Part shown: positions 1 through 23,441 of the stretch, piece by piece
How positions within the stretch are numbered: the stretch's first letter is position 1
Layout of the letters: each line of letters starts with the position of its first letter
Assembly: GCF_041146795.1 (NCBI RefSeq)
Contig: NC_135175.1
Location: 37,058,669 to 37,122,668, forward strand
Direction of reading: 5' to 3'
From: Maylandia zebra
Taxonomy: Eukaryota > Chordata > Actinopteri > Cichliformes > Cichlidae
Length of the DNA stretch: 64,000 bases
The notes under the pieces: model-generated
The model's input: only the letters and a program-made list of their open reading frames with translations
Databases searched by the model: none
What the model was told of the DNA's origin: nothing
Program-made: the position numbers and the translations under genes

Positions 1-876
1 CCAAAAAACAAAAATGTGTTTATCGTCAGCACCTGCACGTTAAACTACTTAAACATTATAAATATCTTCAAGCTCACACTGAGGCCTGTGGTTCACTATC
101 AGCCACTGATAGTGTTGGGAAGGTTACTTTTAAAATGTATTCCATTACAGATTACAGATTACATGCCCCAAAATGTATTTTGTAACGTATTCTGTTACGT
201 TACTCAATGAGAGTAACGTATTCTGAATACTTTGGATTACTTAATATATTACCATGCTACATGAATGTACTATTACTGTGTGATTTATTACTATTACTGA
301 AGGTTACTCGTCATACCAACCAGATGTTTAAATCTTAATATAAACGAGTAACAGTGGGTGGACATTAGGTAAGGCTGCACTTTTTGCAGTGATCTCGTGT
401 AGAAAACTATTTGTGCGTATATAAAACAGGTCAGCGGCTCCGAACCGTAGTAAAGGGACCTCTGGCTGATACGTCGGGTTCGTGTCGGCTCGTAGCCGAA
501 AACTAGCTTTACTTTGTTGTCTGGCTCAACTTTGCTAGCGAGAGACAGAGAGAGGCGTTGAAAGGCTGCTGCAACGGAGCTTATTGTTTCAGAGGAAAAC
601 AGGAACACCGTGTACAGTCGAGTCTTGATAGCTTACTTACAGCTAGGCTACACTGCCCAAGGCTACATTCTTTAGGGCTGTGCCTGTAACACTCTGCCTA
701 TTGCCTTCATATTAAATAATTTTTTGAACAATAATTTTTCATTATGTGGACCACAAGTAGGGGTGACATGGGCTGCAAGACTGAGATAAATGTGCTGGAA
801 AAGCTTGAAATGGGACATTGAAAGTGCTTAAAAAGTGCTTGAATTTGACCCTGAAAAAAGCGTATGAACCCTATCC
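1..876. repeat. DNA-transposon remnants (hAT-like)
   Basis: No gene is recognised. From about 110 the sequence has GTGTTGGGAAGGTTACTTTT-type terminal sequence and repeated 'gtaacg' motifs of the kind seen again at 61355-62334. A second repeat ends near 876 with sequence often found at ends of fish transposon remnants. Homology with the right-hand NLR terminal region starts abruptly at about 877, so the repeats replaced or invaded the intron upstream of the last NLR exon. Family assignment is by eye only. Confidence 0.4.
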
Positions 877-924
877 CTGGAAACACTCGTTTATCTCCTC
901 TGCTCTTCCTCCTTCTCTGTACAG

Positions 925-1346
925 GTGGAGGTGATGATGGTAAACAGGACGGTGTGTGTGCTGAGAGGAGCAGCTGTGTCCTGATGATCCAGAGAGGTTG
1001 AAGCAGCAGCAGCTTGTGTGTAGAGACGCTCTGACTGGGCCATGTTACTGGGAGGTGGAGAGGAGAGCTTCATCCAGCAGTGACTGACAGAGGAATGAAG
1101 TGCAGATGACTGTCAGTGCTGCAGAGTGAACTGCTCTGAGAACAGCTCCACTGTCAGACACAATGTAGAGTCCAGCATCATCCCTGTGTGTCCCTCTGGA
1201 TCTGACAGGATCATCAGTGTATCTGGACTGCTCTGCTGCTGCTCTGTCCTTCTACAGTCTCTGCACAGTCTCTGTCTCACTCTGGCTTCAGACCCTCCTG
1301 GATCAAACTCACCAGGAAAGGCTTTCAAACATCACTGATTAATAAA
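925..1346 (+). CDS. Terminal exon and 3' UTR of an NLR gene (body lies left of window)
   Basis: A pyrimidine tract and acceptor at 923-924 precede an exon whose coding part in phase 2 is only 925-934 (one base completing a codon, Trp, Arg, TGA). The rest is 3' UTR ending at AATAAA (1341-1346). About 400 bp (877-1277) is nearly identical to 63244-63653, which ends the complete NLR gene in this window. I therefore infer that this is the tail of a neighbouring paralogue; its LRR, NACHT and N-terminal exons are not in the window. No B30.2/SPRY exon follows. It could instead be an orphan tail left by rearrangement. Confidence 0.65.
1341..1346 (+). promoter_or_regulatory. Polyadenylation signal of left NLR tail
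   Basis: AATAAA follows the duplicated NLR 3' UTR. The right-hand copy uses a different AATAAA (63736-63741), because the two UTRs diverge after about 1277/63653. Confidence 0.55.
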
Positions 1347-2255
1347 CATAATGTTTTTATAAGATTGATGTCACGTTTTCATGTTTGTGTGCAGTTTCAC
1401 TGTTTTTTTTATTAGAAATAATTAAATTGTTGCTTAAATTTATACAAAATGTCAGAAATCTGCACTGACATGAAGGTATAACTGGACATCTTTGACTACA
1501 GTTTGTTTTTGCCTTGTTTGGTTTCAGTGTTTTCAGCTCAGTCTCACGTGTCTGAATTTACAGCCATGTTTCATTGACATGTGTAGTAACACAACTGATC
1601 TGAAATCACACAAAAACATAAAATCCTAGTAGTACTTATATTTTACTGTAAAAAACACAAACATGTTTACTGAATGATTTTAATAACTATATTCATACAA
1701 ATATAGATGTTCAGTTTAGAAAACGATGATTTTCCCAAACTAAACGTGACGATTCAGAAAAAAACACTGGGTCTGCTCTTTTATCATGACTGGTTTTAGT
1801 GGCCGATCAGTAACATTTACAAACTGGTGTGTAGTTTAAAGTCTGAACTTTCAACAGGAGTTAAAACACAGACTCAGCGTGGCTGCAGCTCGTTGCTGTG
1901 TCAGATTAAATCCGTCATGTGACCTGGAGGCGTGTCCATGGACCTCAGATAACGCTCACCTTTATTCCATTTCCACACTGTCACTGTATGAAGTCTGCCC
2001 ATAGTGCTGATTCAACATGTGCTCTGGCACCATCGTAGGCCTCGTTGCTACTGACAACAACAAATAAACCCTGTCCACTCTATTGGCTGAGCCACGTTGA
2101 ACCATGTCGGTCTGTGACGTGAACTAAAGGGTTTGGGTGAACTGTCCCTTTAAAAGCACGAACACGGAGTCTGCGCTGAGGAGGAGGAGGAGCCTGTGGG
2201 CTGTGTCACTAAACGTTGGACCCCTCCTCCTCCTCCTGTGTGGTTCCTCGCGCTC
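1347..2255. other. Intergenic region and xylb upstream sequence
   Basis: No coding exon or clear repeat is seen. The last 150 bp before the xylb ATG become GC-richer and contain short GGAGGA/CCTCCT tracts, and this is the likely promoter and 5' UTR. No TATA box is evident. Confidence 0.5.
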
Positions 2256-14005
<11,750 letters not shown>

Positions 14006-14537
14006 GCCTCAAACCGCCATCAGTGAAATCCCGCGACCGCCATTTTCTACTGAAGCCAGCTTTGAGTTTGACTTATACACCTGTTTACCTGAAAAAAGAT
14101 CAGAGTCATCACAGGAACCCTCAGCCACCTGAAGATGGGCTGCTCGCTTCGACTTCAGCCTGATTGGATCAACGACATCATCATCATGTCAAAGCCTGGT
14201 TGGAGGATTTTATATGGGCGAGCAGATTTGCTCAGTCCACCAGTAGTGAAACAGAAAAGAAGCTAAAATGATGAAACAGCCTGCGAGCCGTGACTGTGTC
14301 GCATTTTAAGCTCCAAAAATCTGAGATGAGAGCGATCGGCTGAAGAACGTCCACGTTAGTGCCAGCAGGGTCCTGCAGAGCAAAGTTTAACATCCCAAAG
14401 TTTTTCAGAGTCTTCTTTTCACTCGTGACAGGCCTGACATGTCTGTGACGTTTCTGACTGAAGCCCCTCCCACTGCTTCATCACCTGGATCCAGGTAGCG
14501 TTCGTTATTCACGTGTAATTTTTAGTGTACAGTCTGA

Positions 14538-14543
14538 AATAAA
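14538..14543 (+). promoter_or_regulatory. xylb polyadenylation signal
   Basis: AATAAA lies 533 bp after the xylb stop codon and is followed by a GT-rich stretch (tgtttggtttct). It is the most plausible end of the xylb transcript. Confidence 0.7.
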
Positions 14544-14800
14544 GTGAACGAGTTCGTGAACATGTTTGGTTTCTCTTGCTGGAAAAAATAAAAAATAAAA
14601 ATTTGATCAAAAATATTAAAAATGTACATAATAAAATACAAATCAATTCAAAATAAAGTAAACAATGTGTGAAATTATATTATAGACTAAATAAAATTTA
14701 AAAGAGTACGTGATACAAAAGAAAATTATGATTAGAAGTAAAAACTATTTTTAAAGCGAAAAGTGAAATTAAGAAAAAATCAAAGATCTATTTTTAAGCG

Positions 14801-14806
14801 TTTATT
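14801..14806 (-). promoter_or_regulatory. Polyadenylation signal of the C9orf152-like gene
   Basis: AATAAA on the minus strand lies about 300 bp beyond the stop codon at 15109. With the xylb signal at 14538 it gives convergent transcripts separated by about 260 bp of AT-rich sequence. Confidence 0.5.
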
Positions 14807-15108
14807 GTAATTATAAATAATAATAATAATAACAGAGCTGAAGGTCTGCTGACAGATTCAAATGATGCTGTTGAACCTTCATGTACGACCGAGCCGCTAA
14901 CATGAAGAACTCTTTATAACCAGCGAGACGTCACAGGTGATGATGATGATGATGAGAGCTCCTCTGTGAAGCTCAGGGAAGGATGGACCATCAAACTTTT
15001 GCTCTTTAAAAACTCAGTTCATGTATTAATCGGTTCAGGTATCGATCGATCGCGTATTGATCCCTTTGAGGCTCCACGTGTACGACCTGCTGCTGAACCC
15101 GGTCCTCC

Positions 15109-17410
15109 TCAGAAGCTCGAGTACATCCCCAGCCTCTTGGCGGCCTCAGAGATCCTCGGCGTCTTCCTGCTGGGGAACGGGTAGTAGACCTGGGAGTGTG
15201 AGGATGCCCCCCCCACGCTCTGCTGCCTGGTAAACCTGAGCGTCCTGGAGCTCCTCCCCTCCAGGACGCTGTTACTGGTCTCCTTCTGTGTAGACCGGTT
15301 CTCCTGCTGGTCCTGTTGCAGGCTGGTAGTGATAGGGGTGGAGCTTTCCGTCAAGCCCAGAGAGTAGTCCGGAAACGCCAGGTCCCCCCTGGAGCCCCTG
15401 AAGGATGGAGGGTCTGGATCTTCCTCTTCTCGTGTGGCGCTTAAGGAGCAGCAGGGAGGCGTTTCTGAGGAGCTGCTCGGAGGAGCCGAGAGTCTCCTGT
15501 ATCTGGACTCGTGCTGCGAGCCGCCGACCTCCGAGGAGGACGAGCCGGAGCGTCTGCAGAGGAAAACAACAGCACGGGAAGAGATTTGTACAAACTGAAG
15601 CGTCACCATCATCAGAGAGAGCAAACTGTGAGGACAGCTGTGAGGAGGCGTGATAACACTGAACCTCCTTCCATGTTCCTCCAGAGCGTGCAGGTGGGTT
15701 CCTCCCAGCAGGGATGAAGACCTCTCAGGCGGACATGATGAAGACCTCCTGCTGTGCTGGAGCTCTGACAGAGAGGAACTCACCTGCTGGATGTCTCTGG
15801 GCAAGAGCGCCGGTGCAGGTCTAGGTGGACGTGCCAGGGGTCGGGGTCAAAGATCACGGGTGGTGGCCATGGTAACGTCAGACCCTGAGGGGCGGGGACG
15901 ATGGCGACGGCCTCGGACAGCTCCTCCGAGACTAAAGCCGGAAATCAGAACATGAGAAATCCTGACCTGCCCACAGCCAACACGAGCGTCCAATCATCAG
16001 AGAGAGACCAGGACCCAAAGGATCAGCTGACAGGAAGTAATAATCTGAAAGAGGATGAATGGTTTCTAATCTGTGACGCTCAGATGTGAATATTTGTCTG
16101 TGAAACATGTTTGACTCTGAACACTCAGTTATTAAAGATTCTTCCTTTCAAATTATTGATCACTGATCAGTGTTTCTGTTTGTGCTGCTTTAATAAGAAA
16201 CACCTGAACTCATGAAAGGCGGCGCACAGCAGATTTCAGCTCTCAGGTGATTTCATCCAGGTGAGCAGCAGGTAAAGTTCAGAGACACGGCGCCCTCTGC
16301 AGTCTGACTGCAGTAAAGCAAAGGCTCAACCGGCTACAAACTGCAGCTCCTGCACTCGACTTGTGGCCCCACTGACTCACCTGAGACTCACCTGTTAGAA
16401 ACAGAAACTGAATATGATGAAAATAAAAACACAGCCATCAGATCCTGTGAGTTCACTTTAGAAAGAAGAAAAACCTCCAACAGTCACATCAGCCAGAGCA
16501 ACAACAGGAAGTTTTACCTTCAAAATAAAAGCTAATATTTTACAACAGCAGAAGAAGCAAATTTGTGTTTCTCACATCAGGAAAATGGTGTTAACAGAGT
16601 ACTTTTACTTTATAGTACTTTTACTTTGTAGTACTGCTACTTTTACTGAAATAAGTGATTAAAACACGTTCACAAAGGATCCAGCACAGTCTCTGCAAGT
16701 CTGACATGCTTTTATTGTGAAGGAACAAGTCTCATTTCTATCAGTTAACCTGACAGATGGATTTTTACCGAGTTTAAAGATTTTGTCCAAAGTCAAACAG
16801 GAAGTGGATCAGACGGCGTTTCCTCTCACCTGTCCTGAACAGCAGCACCTGAGTGTGCCTCCTCCTCCTCTCTCTGGAGCTCCGATACTCTTCTCTGAGC
16901 ACAGACACGTCCATCTTCCTCCTCCTCTTCCTTCTTCCTGATCCCTGCAGCAGGAGAGGACACACAGTGACCTTTGACCCAGGCACACCCAGCCTGAAAC
17001 CTGAAACCTCACTTCTTTTATTTACATTTGACCTGATAAAAGTCTCTTAATGTGAAAAGCAGAATCTGACCTGATTACCAGATCAGATTTAATAATAGAA
17101 ACATGAATAGAAATCATTTTCTATATAATCTGATATATAAAGCTGTCATATAAGATAAGATAAGATAGAACTTTATTAATCCCTCGGGTGGGTTCCTCTG
17201 GGAAATTCGAATATGGTGTCATTCAGTGTAAATGAAGCTGTTATGAATCATAGTGGGAATGAATGAATGTGTGATGTGTTCAGGGTCCCTGTTATAAATT
17301 AATATAAATGAGTAATGGAGAATAAATCAGCTGCTGCGGTCATGACTTTGAGTTTTAGCGTCCAGTAGCTCCTCGCTGGGACTCACGCAGCAGCCGGAGC
17401 AGCAGGACAT
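15109..17410 (-). CDS. c9orf152: C9orf152 homologue, four exons
   Basis: The function is not known in any species. Exons on the minus strand are 17387-17410, 16830-16944, 15784-15931 and 15109-15553. All junctions are GT-AG and the phases join into 244 codons (243 aa), near the 239 aa of the human protein. Two islands carry the assignment: an N-terminal block (VSVLREEYRSS followed by RRRRHTQVLLF) and the extreme C terminus (VYYPFPSRKTPRISEAAKRL, then GMYSSF). The middle is Ser/Pro/Glu-rich and probably disordered. The protein starts with the Cys-rich stretch MSCCSGCC, a possible lipid-modification site (inference only), followed by an Arg/Lys-rich run. Assignment is from remembered similarity of the conserved ends and would be firm after an alignment. 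Confidence 0.85.
17152..17215 (-). mobile_element. Rex1 LINE 3'-end fragment
   Basis: A (TAAGA)n tail is joined to the segment 'aactttattaatccctcggg'. The same end occurs at about 26577 and 60942. Only the last 60 bp are present. Confidence 0.7.
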
Positions 17411-17608
17411 CCTGTTGGCAGCAGCAGCAGCAGCACACCTGCTCAGGTGTTTTATTCCCCGTCAGTGCAGCCGCTTACATCATGATGCGTTTAAAGGCCG
17501 TCTGGAAACTCCGACACATCCAAACCTGCTGCTGGAACCCTTCAAATGAGGTTAAAGCTGCAGAGAAGTCGAGTGAGAAGAGAAAGACGTGTTAGTGCTG
17601 TGATACTG

Positions 17609-17609
<1 letters not shown>

Positions 17610-17670
<61 letters not shown>
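17610..17670. repeat. (CA)n microsatellite
   Basis: An uninterrupted CA array about 200 bp upstream of the first coding exon of the C9orf152-like gene. Confidence 0.95.
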
Positions 17671-17673
<3 letters not shown>

Positions 17674-17849
17674 GTCGTATCAGCCTGTTTGATCTTTTGA
17701 AGTGAGGCAGGATGACATCACAGACTGTGAGGCTGTGGGTCACATGATCACCACAGTCACATGTTTGAAAGCTCTAAGTGAACATTGTTTGGTTTGGTTG
17801 TCCCCCAGAGGAGGCAGCTGATGTCCTCCAAACAGAAAAAAAACCCCTC

Positions 17850-19760
17850 CCACTAAAAACATCTCCGTGGATTCATTCCCCACATACTCCATGTTAACAC
17901 GTCCAACATGTCCAAATAAACATGTTCACAGCCCCTCTGCAGCCAGCTTCCTCCATCATGTTTCATTTGGTTTGTGCTGATGAAGAGAAGACACATCGTT
18001 CTTGTTTCTCTCTGACTCTCCACATTCAGATCAGTGATCATCACAGATTTGTGTGTGACTTGGAGGTGATGGTGATGCATGGTGTGCGGCTCATATGTGC
18101 GTGAAACTAATGAGTGATGGTTCCCCTGAGATATGCATGTCTGATGATTGTTGGATGGAGCGAGCAGAGAGTGAACTACCATCCTGGATTTGATGTTATC
18201 CAGGGAAAATCGTCATGGTAACTTCTTATAATATTATGAAGATCAGGTTATAGCTTCTCACCTCCAGACTGGAGATCAATAAGTATGACGTCACCGCCTA
18301 CTGACCAGTCAAGTGTCAGCGTTAGTGGAAGATCCCTCTGTGTGGACAGTAGGAGGTCTACTACTAGTACTCTGATCAACTCGCCACAGTTTTCAGGGTT
18401 TAAGCTCCTTCCAGCCTGATGGTTCCCAAAAAGGTTCATTTCTCAGGGCTTCATGTGCACACACGCCCTGCTGGTGAAAGACTGGCAGTACAGACAGATG
18501 ATTTTATCTGTTTGAATGGAATAGAATAGAATAGAATGCCTTGTAGAAACAAACTGTTCTTGAGTCTGTCAGTGTTTGTGCTGAAGAGAGGATGCGCTCT
18601 TCTATAGCATGTTATATATAAATGTACGCGTCCACTGGTTAATTACATAATCATATGGCGGCAGGGACCTCACAGCACACTCACAGCCTATTATATAATT
18701 GTTTTGTACATTGTTATATATGGTGTATTTGTTTATTACTAAAAACATCAAGAAGTCAAAGCAAAAGGAGAACACAGCACGGTTTAAACCAGGGAGGTTT
18801 GTTCATCTAAATGATTTATTATTGAAACAGACTCAACATCATTTTTTCAGCCCCACAAACACATGTTCAAAGCTCCACATCAGCCCGATATGAAACAGAA
18901 GCTCTGTAGAGCGGCCAATCACGATGAAGCACTTTACATTAAGCAGATTCAACTGCGCTTCATGTTTTTGGCCACCAGATGTCACCAAAGAGGCCTGTGC
19001 TGCTGAAAAGCTTTTTCAACACAAGCCTCAGAAAGCTTCATTTGACCATCGCTGCTCAATCCTCAGCACACAACAAACACTTTACTTTGGATTAACAGAA
19101 AAGACATCAAAATATAACAAACATCAAATATCTGTAATGATGCTGCTGAAAGTGACCTGAATGGGGGAAGCGTCCTCTTCCTGACAGGCTCCTTCAGAAT
19201 AAGAGTCAGTAAAACACAACCTGACTCTTTATCACCAAGACTTCCAACACTTCCTGGACAGGTGTCGTGCCGAGGCAGGTATCCCCGACAGAGTGTGTTT
19301 CACCTGCGTCGGGATCGCGGGTCCAGTTGGCTCCGCCTCCTTTCCAACCAACTCGACGTGGAAGTAGTGAGGTTTACTTTAGTGAGACGGTGAAAGACGA
19401 GTGTGGGTACATGAGCGTTCAGTTTGTGGGTCACAGAGAACATGAGACACGTTCTGTTCTCACGTGTTACAAACCAACGACGTTTTCCTGATGATTCTGT
19501 AACTTTACTGTATAAAGAGCTCACAGCTCCAAAGTTTCAGGAAGTGTTTGTGGGCTAAACATCAGGAATGACGGACGCTGTTTGTCCGGCATTTGGACAG
19601 CCCAGCGCGCGCTCCCGACAGGGGAAACCTCCCTTTGCACGACATTGGCGAGGCTTCAAACGTCTCAGTGTATCATGACAGCTAGAGGCTTCAGGAATCA
19701 TAGTGCTTCAGGTGTGGAGGTTCTGCTCCAGATGTCCTCAAACTGACCTTTGACCTCTAC
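17850..19760. other. Intergenic, no gene recognised
   Basis: Only short degenerate repeats are seen: an (ATAGA)n LINE-tail-like run at about 18518-18540 and 'gcttca'-rich transposon debris at about 18900-19070 and 19620-19710. Short open frames show no homology that I recognise. Confidence 0.5.
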
Positions 19761-19763
19761 CAG

Positions 19764-19968
19764 ACGCCATCAGGGCCGCTCTGTACGAGACGTCCACGCT
19801 CTCCCACGACTTCAGACGCACCGCGATCAAACGTGCTCGAGTGAACTGCTTCATCCTGCTCACTTCTTCTTCCTCACGTCCTCTCTCTCAGCTCCGCCCC
19901 GCCACCATCATGGAGGATCTTCAGGTTCCTCAGCTGCACTTAAAGGAGACCATTTCTGATCTCAGGTC
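19764..19968 (+). other. Exon-like open segment of unknown identity
   Basis: A possible acceptor (ctctaccag) is followed by an open stretch (AIRAALYETSTLSHDFRRTA and onward) and a possible donor (TCAG|gtcag) near 19965. The composition is protein-like, but no neighbouring exon was found and I do not recognise the family. It may be a gene fragment or chance. Confidence 0.25.
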
Positions 19969-20132
19969 AGATTTCAGACTCTGTCCCTTCTCAGATAGAG
20001 CAATAAAAACGAGTCAGACAGCTGAACTATTCCAAGCTGTCACATTTATACCGTTAGAGCTCTCGTACACGTTCACGTCTGCTTTATTTTCTGTCACATT
20101 TCACTTTGTCCACTTTGATCCTCACACCAGAT

Positions 20133-20472
20133 TCAGGATGGCGCCAGTGTGTACGGCTTGCCGTCTGACTTTGCTTGTATTTGTGCTATTTATTTTATCT
20201 GACTTAAAAAATGTTTACTCTCTGCGTGTATATGATCGCCAAACGCTTCTGGCGATAAGATCTTCTTTTTTTAAAACTTTGTAATCATGGATACCAGGGA
20301 AGATTTTCTGGAGGAGGACAGACATTTGTTTAGAACTCTCAAAGATGTCGAAGAAGCTGCTTTAAGCAATTACTCTGGTGTTCCTCCACCTCCAAAGAAA
20401 TGTCAGAAGGAGTCCGAACCACAAAAGAAGCGCGTATTCTCGGACGACAACGGTGCCTTTTATATTATATAA
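20133..20472 (+). other. Possible 5' end of a LINE-type element
   Basis: Two short open frames (20133-20284, with SLRVYDRQTLLAIR; 20287-20472, acidic then PPPPKK) resemble the start of fish non-LTR element proteins, where a similar 'VYDRQTLL' stretch precedes the endonuclease. Nothing downstream continues the protein. Assignment is weak. Confidence 0.3.
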
Positions 20473-20979
20473 AACAAATGTTTGTCCTCCTTCAGAAAAT
20501 CTTACGTACGCAAACGCGCGTTGCAACTTCTTATATGTCTTTTATTTTGGAAGTGCATGTGCACCTGCGGACCACTTATGTGCAGCCCTGTGTATAGATA
20601 GCAGGACACTGTAAAAGCAGAAAAATCAAAGTTTTTGCCAATATTATTGAGAATAGCTCCAACAACCCCAGGCTTTCCTGAATATTTCTCTTGATTCTCA
20701 CATAAATAGCTTCACAGAAACTTGTGAAAGATTTTTGCAGTTTTTTATCAATAAGATAAAACATCTTCGATTTATGAACGCTCTGCCTTCCCATGACATG
20801 TTTGCAAAATTCACCTGCTCTACTGTTTGAGCCTGTGTGGTTTGATCAGGTGGAAGAACTTTGTATTGGCATAAAGACATCATCTTGTCCAAATGAAGTT
20901 GTTCCAATACATTTCTTAAAAAAGATTTTTAAGGTTGTCAGTTGTGACATTTTAGCGATTTGTAATAGCAGTCTTAAAT

Positions 20980-21312
20980 CAGGTGTTGTGTAGCCTGTTT
21001 TAAACATGCTGTTGTGCAGCCTGTGCTTAAAAACCCAATCTTGATTTCTCTGTGGGTGTGGTCTCTGGCCCGCTGCAGAGGAGGGGCGGCGCGGAGACGG
21101 GGCTGAACAGGTGTTTGGGACGAGAGACTGACTCTGACTCTTTTATGTTTCAGTGACAGTCGAGGAGAGGGAGTGGAGTGACCACTGAGCGGGAGTGTCT
21201 GTGTCCCTGCATTAAACCACAGTGAACAGTCATAATAAAATAAGTGTGCTGTCACCCACGGTCTGTGTGCGTGTGTTGGGGTCCGACGTCACAGTGGTGC
21301 CGAAACCTGGGC
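20980..21312 (+). mobile_element. LTR-like end followed by a tRNA-type primer binding site
   Basis: The segment has a TATA-like CTTAAAAA, an AATAAA near 21236 and a GT-rich end. It is then followed by GTGGTGCCGAAACCTGGG (about 21294-21311), the form of an LTR-retrotransposon primer binding site. An ATG follows at 21317. No second LTR was found, so this is a fragment or a decayed element. Confidence 0.5.
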
Positions 21313-21316
21313 CGCA

Positions 21317-21826
21317 ATGTCGCATCCCCAGCCCAACCCGCCTGCTCCTCCGGCGCCGCAGCCACCGGCCCAACCGCTACAAATGCTGGGCCAGATGATG
21401 CAGGACACTGAAGGTCGTGAACCGGTGAAATTCCTTGAAGGCTGTCGACCGACTTTGCTGAGTTTTCAAACTAAACAGGGGAAGATCAAAATCGAGAGAG
21501 CCCATCGGTCCATTGGATTATCAAGACCTAACCACCCTCATGCAATGATTATTAAGGTGCATAATCCGGTAGACAAGATGAGGATCCTCCCTGCAGCTAA
21601 AGATAATGGCCCCCTGACTTATGATGGTCAGATCACTCGCATTCAACACGATTTGGCAACAGGAGTAAAAGAGATGCGGCGTGCGTTTAACGGAGTGTGC
21701 CAAAAACGTATCCCAAAAAATATGCACTTTTATATGCGCTATCCTGCTGCACTGAACGCTTTTCATGGAGGAAAAAAAATTATTTCAGTAAACCTGAAGA
21801 TGCTCTTGGCTTTTTGGACAATTTGA
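21317..21826 (+). pseudogene. Chimeric open frame: LTR-element leader joined to L1 ORF1-like RNA-binding region
   Basis: The 169-codon frame starts directly after the primer-binding-site-like sequence with a Pro-rich, gag-like start (about residues 1-38). It then changes to sequence typical of the L1/Tx1 ORF1 protein C-terminal half: ERAHRS, HPHAMIIKVHN, YDGQITRIQHDLA, RRAFNGVCQK and RYPAALNAFH. The rest of the L1 (ORF2, tail) is absent. The join is probably a truncated insertion that happens to keep the frame. Confidence 0.55.
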
Positions 21827-21944
21827 GTTAAATTGAAGTACACCAACAGCAATTCAGTGAATAAGATTAATATTATTACAGCACTTAAGTATTAGACATA
21901 CCCTGCTGATGCTAAGGTGTATTGGAACTGAAAGATGTACATTT

Positions 21945-22262
21945 ATTTCTATGTATTAACAGACCTCTCTGCATTGAATCATATCTGTTATTAACCTCTG
22001 TCTCTCTTCCACAGCATGTCTTTATCCTGTCTTCCTTCTCTCACCCCAACCAATCACAGCAGATGGCCGCCCCTCCCTGAGCCTGGTTCTGCCGGAGGTT
22101 TCTTCCTGTTAAAAGGGAGTTTTTCCTTCCCACTGTCGCCAAAGTGCTGCTCATAGGGGGTCATATGATTGTTGGGTTTTTCTCTGTATGTATTATTGTA
22201 GGGTCTACCTTACAATATAAAGCAACTGTTGTTGTGATTTATATAAACAAAATTGAATTGAA
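21945..22262 (+). mobile_element. L2-type LINE 3' end
   Basis: This is the conserved fish L2 3' region (CCGGAGGTTTCTTCCTGTTA, 'aaagggagtttttcc') ending in (AATTG)n. The same family is at 35905-36127 (+) and 59462-61335 (-). The coding part is absent. Confidence 0.8.
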
Positions 22263-22789
22263 TTGCTGGGTGGATCTCTGGAGCTCCAAGAAAGGCTGTA
22301 GCTACATCTGCTGGTGTCACTGTGACCTCACAGCAGTTTACATGAAACATGAAATGAATTACAACCTTTGTGATATTAATCCCTTTGACCAGCTCATGAT
22401 GCAGAGTGTAGACTGTGATAATGAAAATGATTTAAGGGCTCGTATATGACACGTCTATAAAAATATAAAGTCTGTACAAATGTGAAACTACAAAGTTTCA
22501 CTACAAAGCAGCTGGAACGACAGCTGTTCAAAGCTGAACACGTACATCAGCCAGAAGACAGAGTGAGTCCTCCATCTCTCTGAAGGAGGCCATCGTGGTG
22601 AGCACAGATGCAGCAGCAGTGTGGATGTGTCTCACAGTGTCTCTCTTTCAAGTTTGTCCTCACATTCTCAAAAGAAGAACATGTCTATGCAGATGCCCAG
22701 AGCCTAACAACACACCCGCTATAAAAACTTTTGTACCACCAGATTTTCATATACTTACATTTGAAAGTGTTCGCCTCCTGCATTAACTC

Positions 22790-23010
22790 CCGCTTCGATC
22801 ACTATCATTATCAGAGAAATATCTCCTGTATGGCCCGCAATGAATCCTGGGATATGTTGGGCCACAAAGGACACACCTGACCCATCCTTCAAATTCAGGG
22901 AAATGAAGGACGCATTTGGAAGACTTCAAATTTGAACAGTCTTCGTCGCGTCCATGTGATATAATTTCCTACAAATGTGGCATTCGAAGCATCCTCTCCC
23001 TGAATTTGGA
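22790..23010. mobile_element. Fragment of the same DNA transposon family as 28640-28874
   Basis: It shares 'ctgggatatgttgggcca', 'acccatcc', 'gggaaatgaaggacgcattt' and further blocks with 28685-28800. It has no coding sequence. Confidence 0.5.
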
Positions 23011-23345
23011 AACACCCAATGTGATGCTAGAGAGCAGGAAGAACCAGTCTCAACAAGAGACACACACACCTGATTTCCTGTAACTGCAGAGGGGAGGAGC
23101 CACCCGAGCAGGTGAGAACAGGAAGAGAAACAGCTGAACCTCCTTCAGAGCAGCAGGAGGACGGTGGAGCTGAGGCAGGTGAGTGTTAACACCATGTTGT
23201 TGTAGTTTTGCTGTCAGAGTCTCTGAGTGTGTTTGTGTGACTGTAGAGGGAAGAAGAAGAGTCACAGTGAGCTCTCTAGCTGTGATTGGCTCAATAATCA
23301 CCTTCAATGGACTGAACACAGAGAACGAGCCGAGGAACCTGACAA

Positions 23346-23347
23346 AC

Positions 23348-23393
<46 letters not shown>
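23346..23393. repeat. (TG)n microsatellite
   Basis: About 24 TG units lie shortly upstream of the DD37E transposon at 23442. Confidence 0.95.
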
Positions 23394-23394
<1 letters not shown>

Positions 23395-23441
23395 CCTGTT
23401 TAGACGTCTTTATGAGGACAAAGAGTTGGTATGCTACTATA

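Noticed and set aside
23346..23393. CRISPR-like or regulatory repeat arrays
   Set aside because: All short tandem arrays in the window are microsatellites or LINE tails without spacers, and the genome is eukaryotic.
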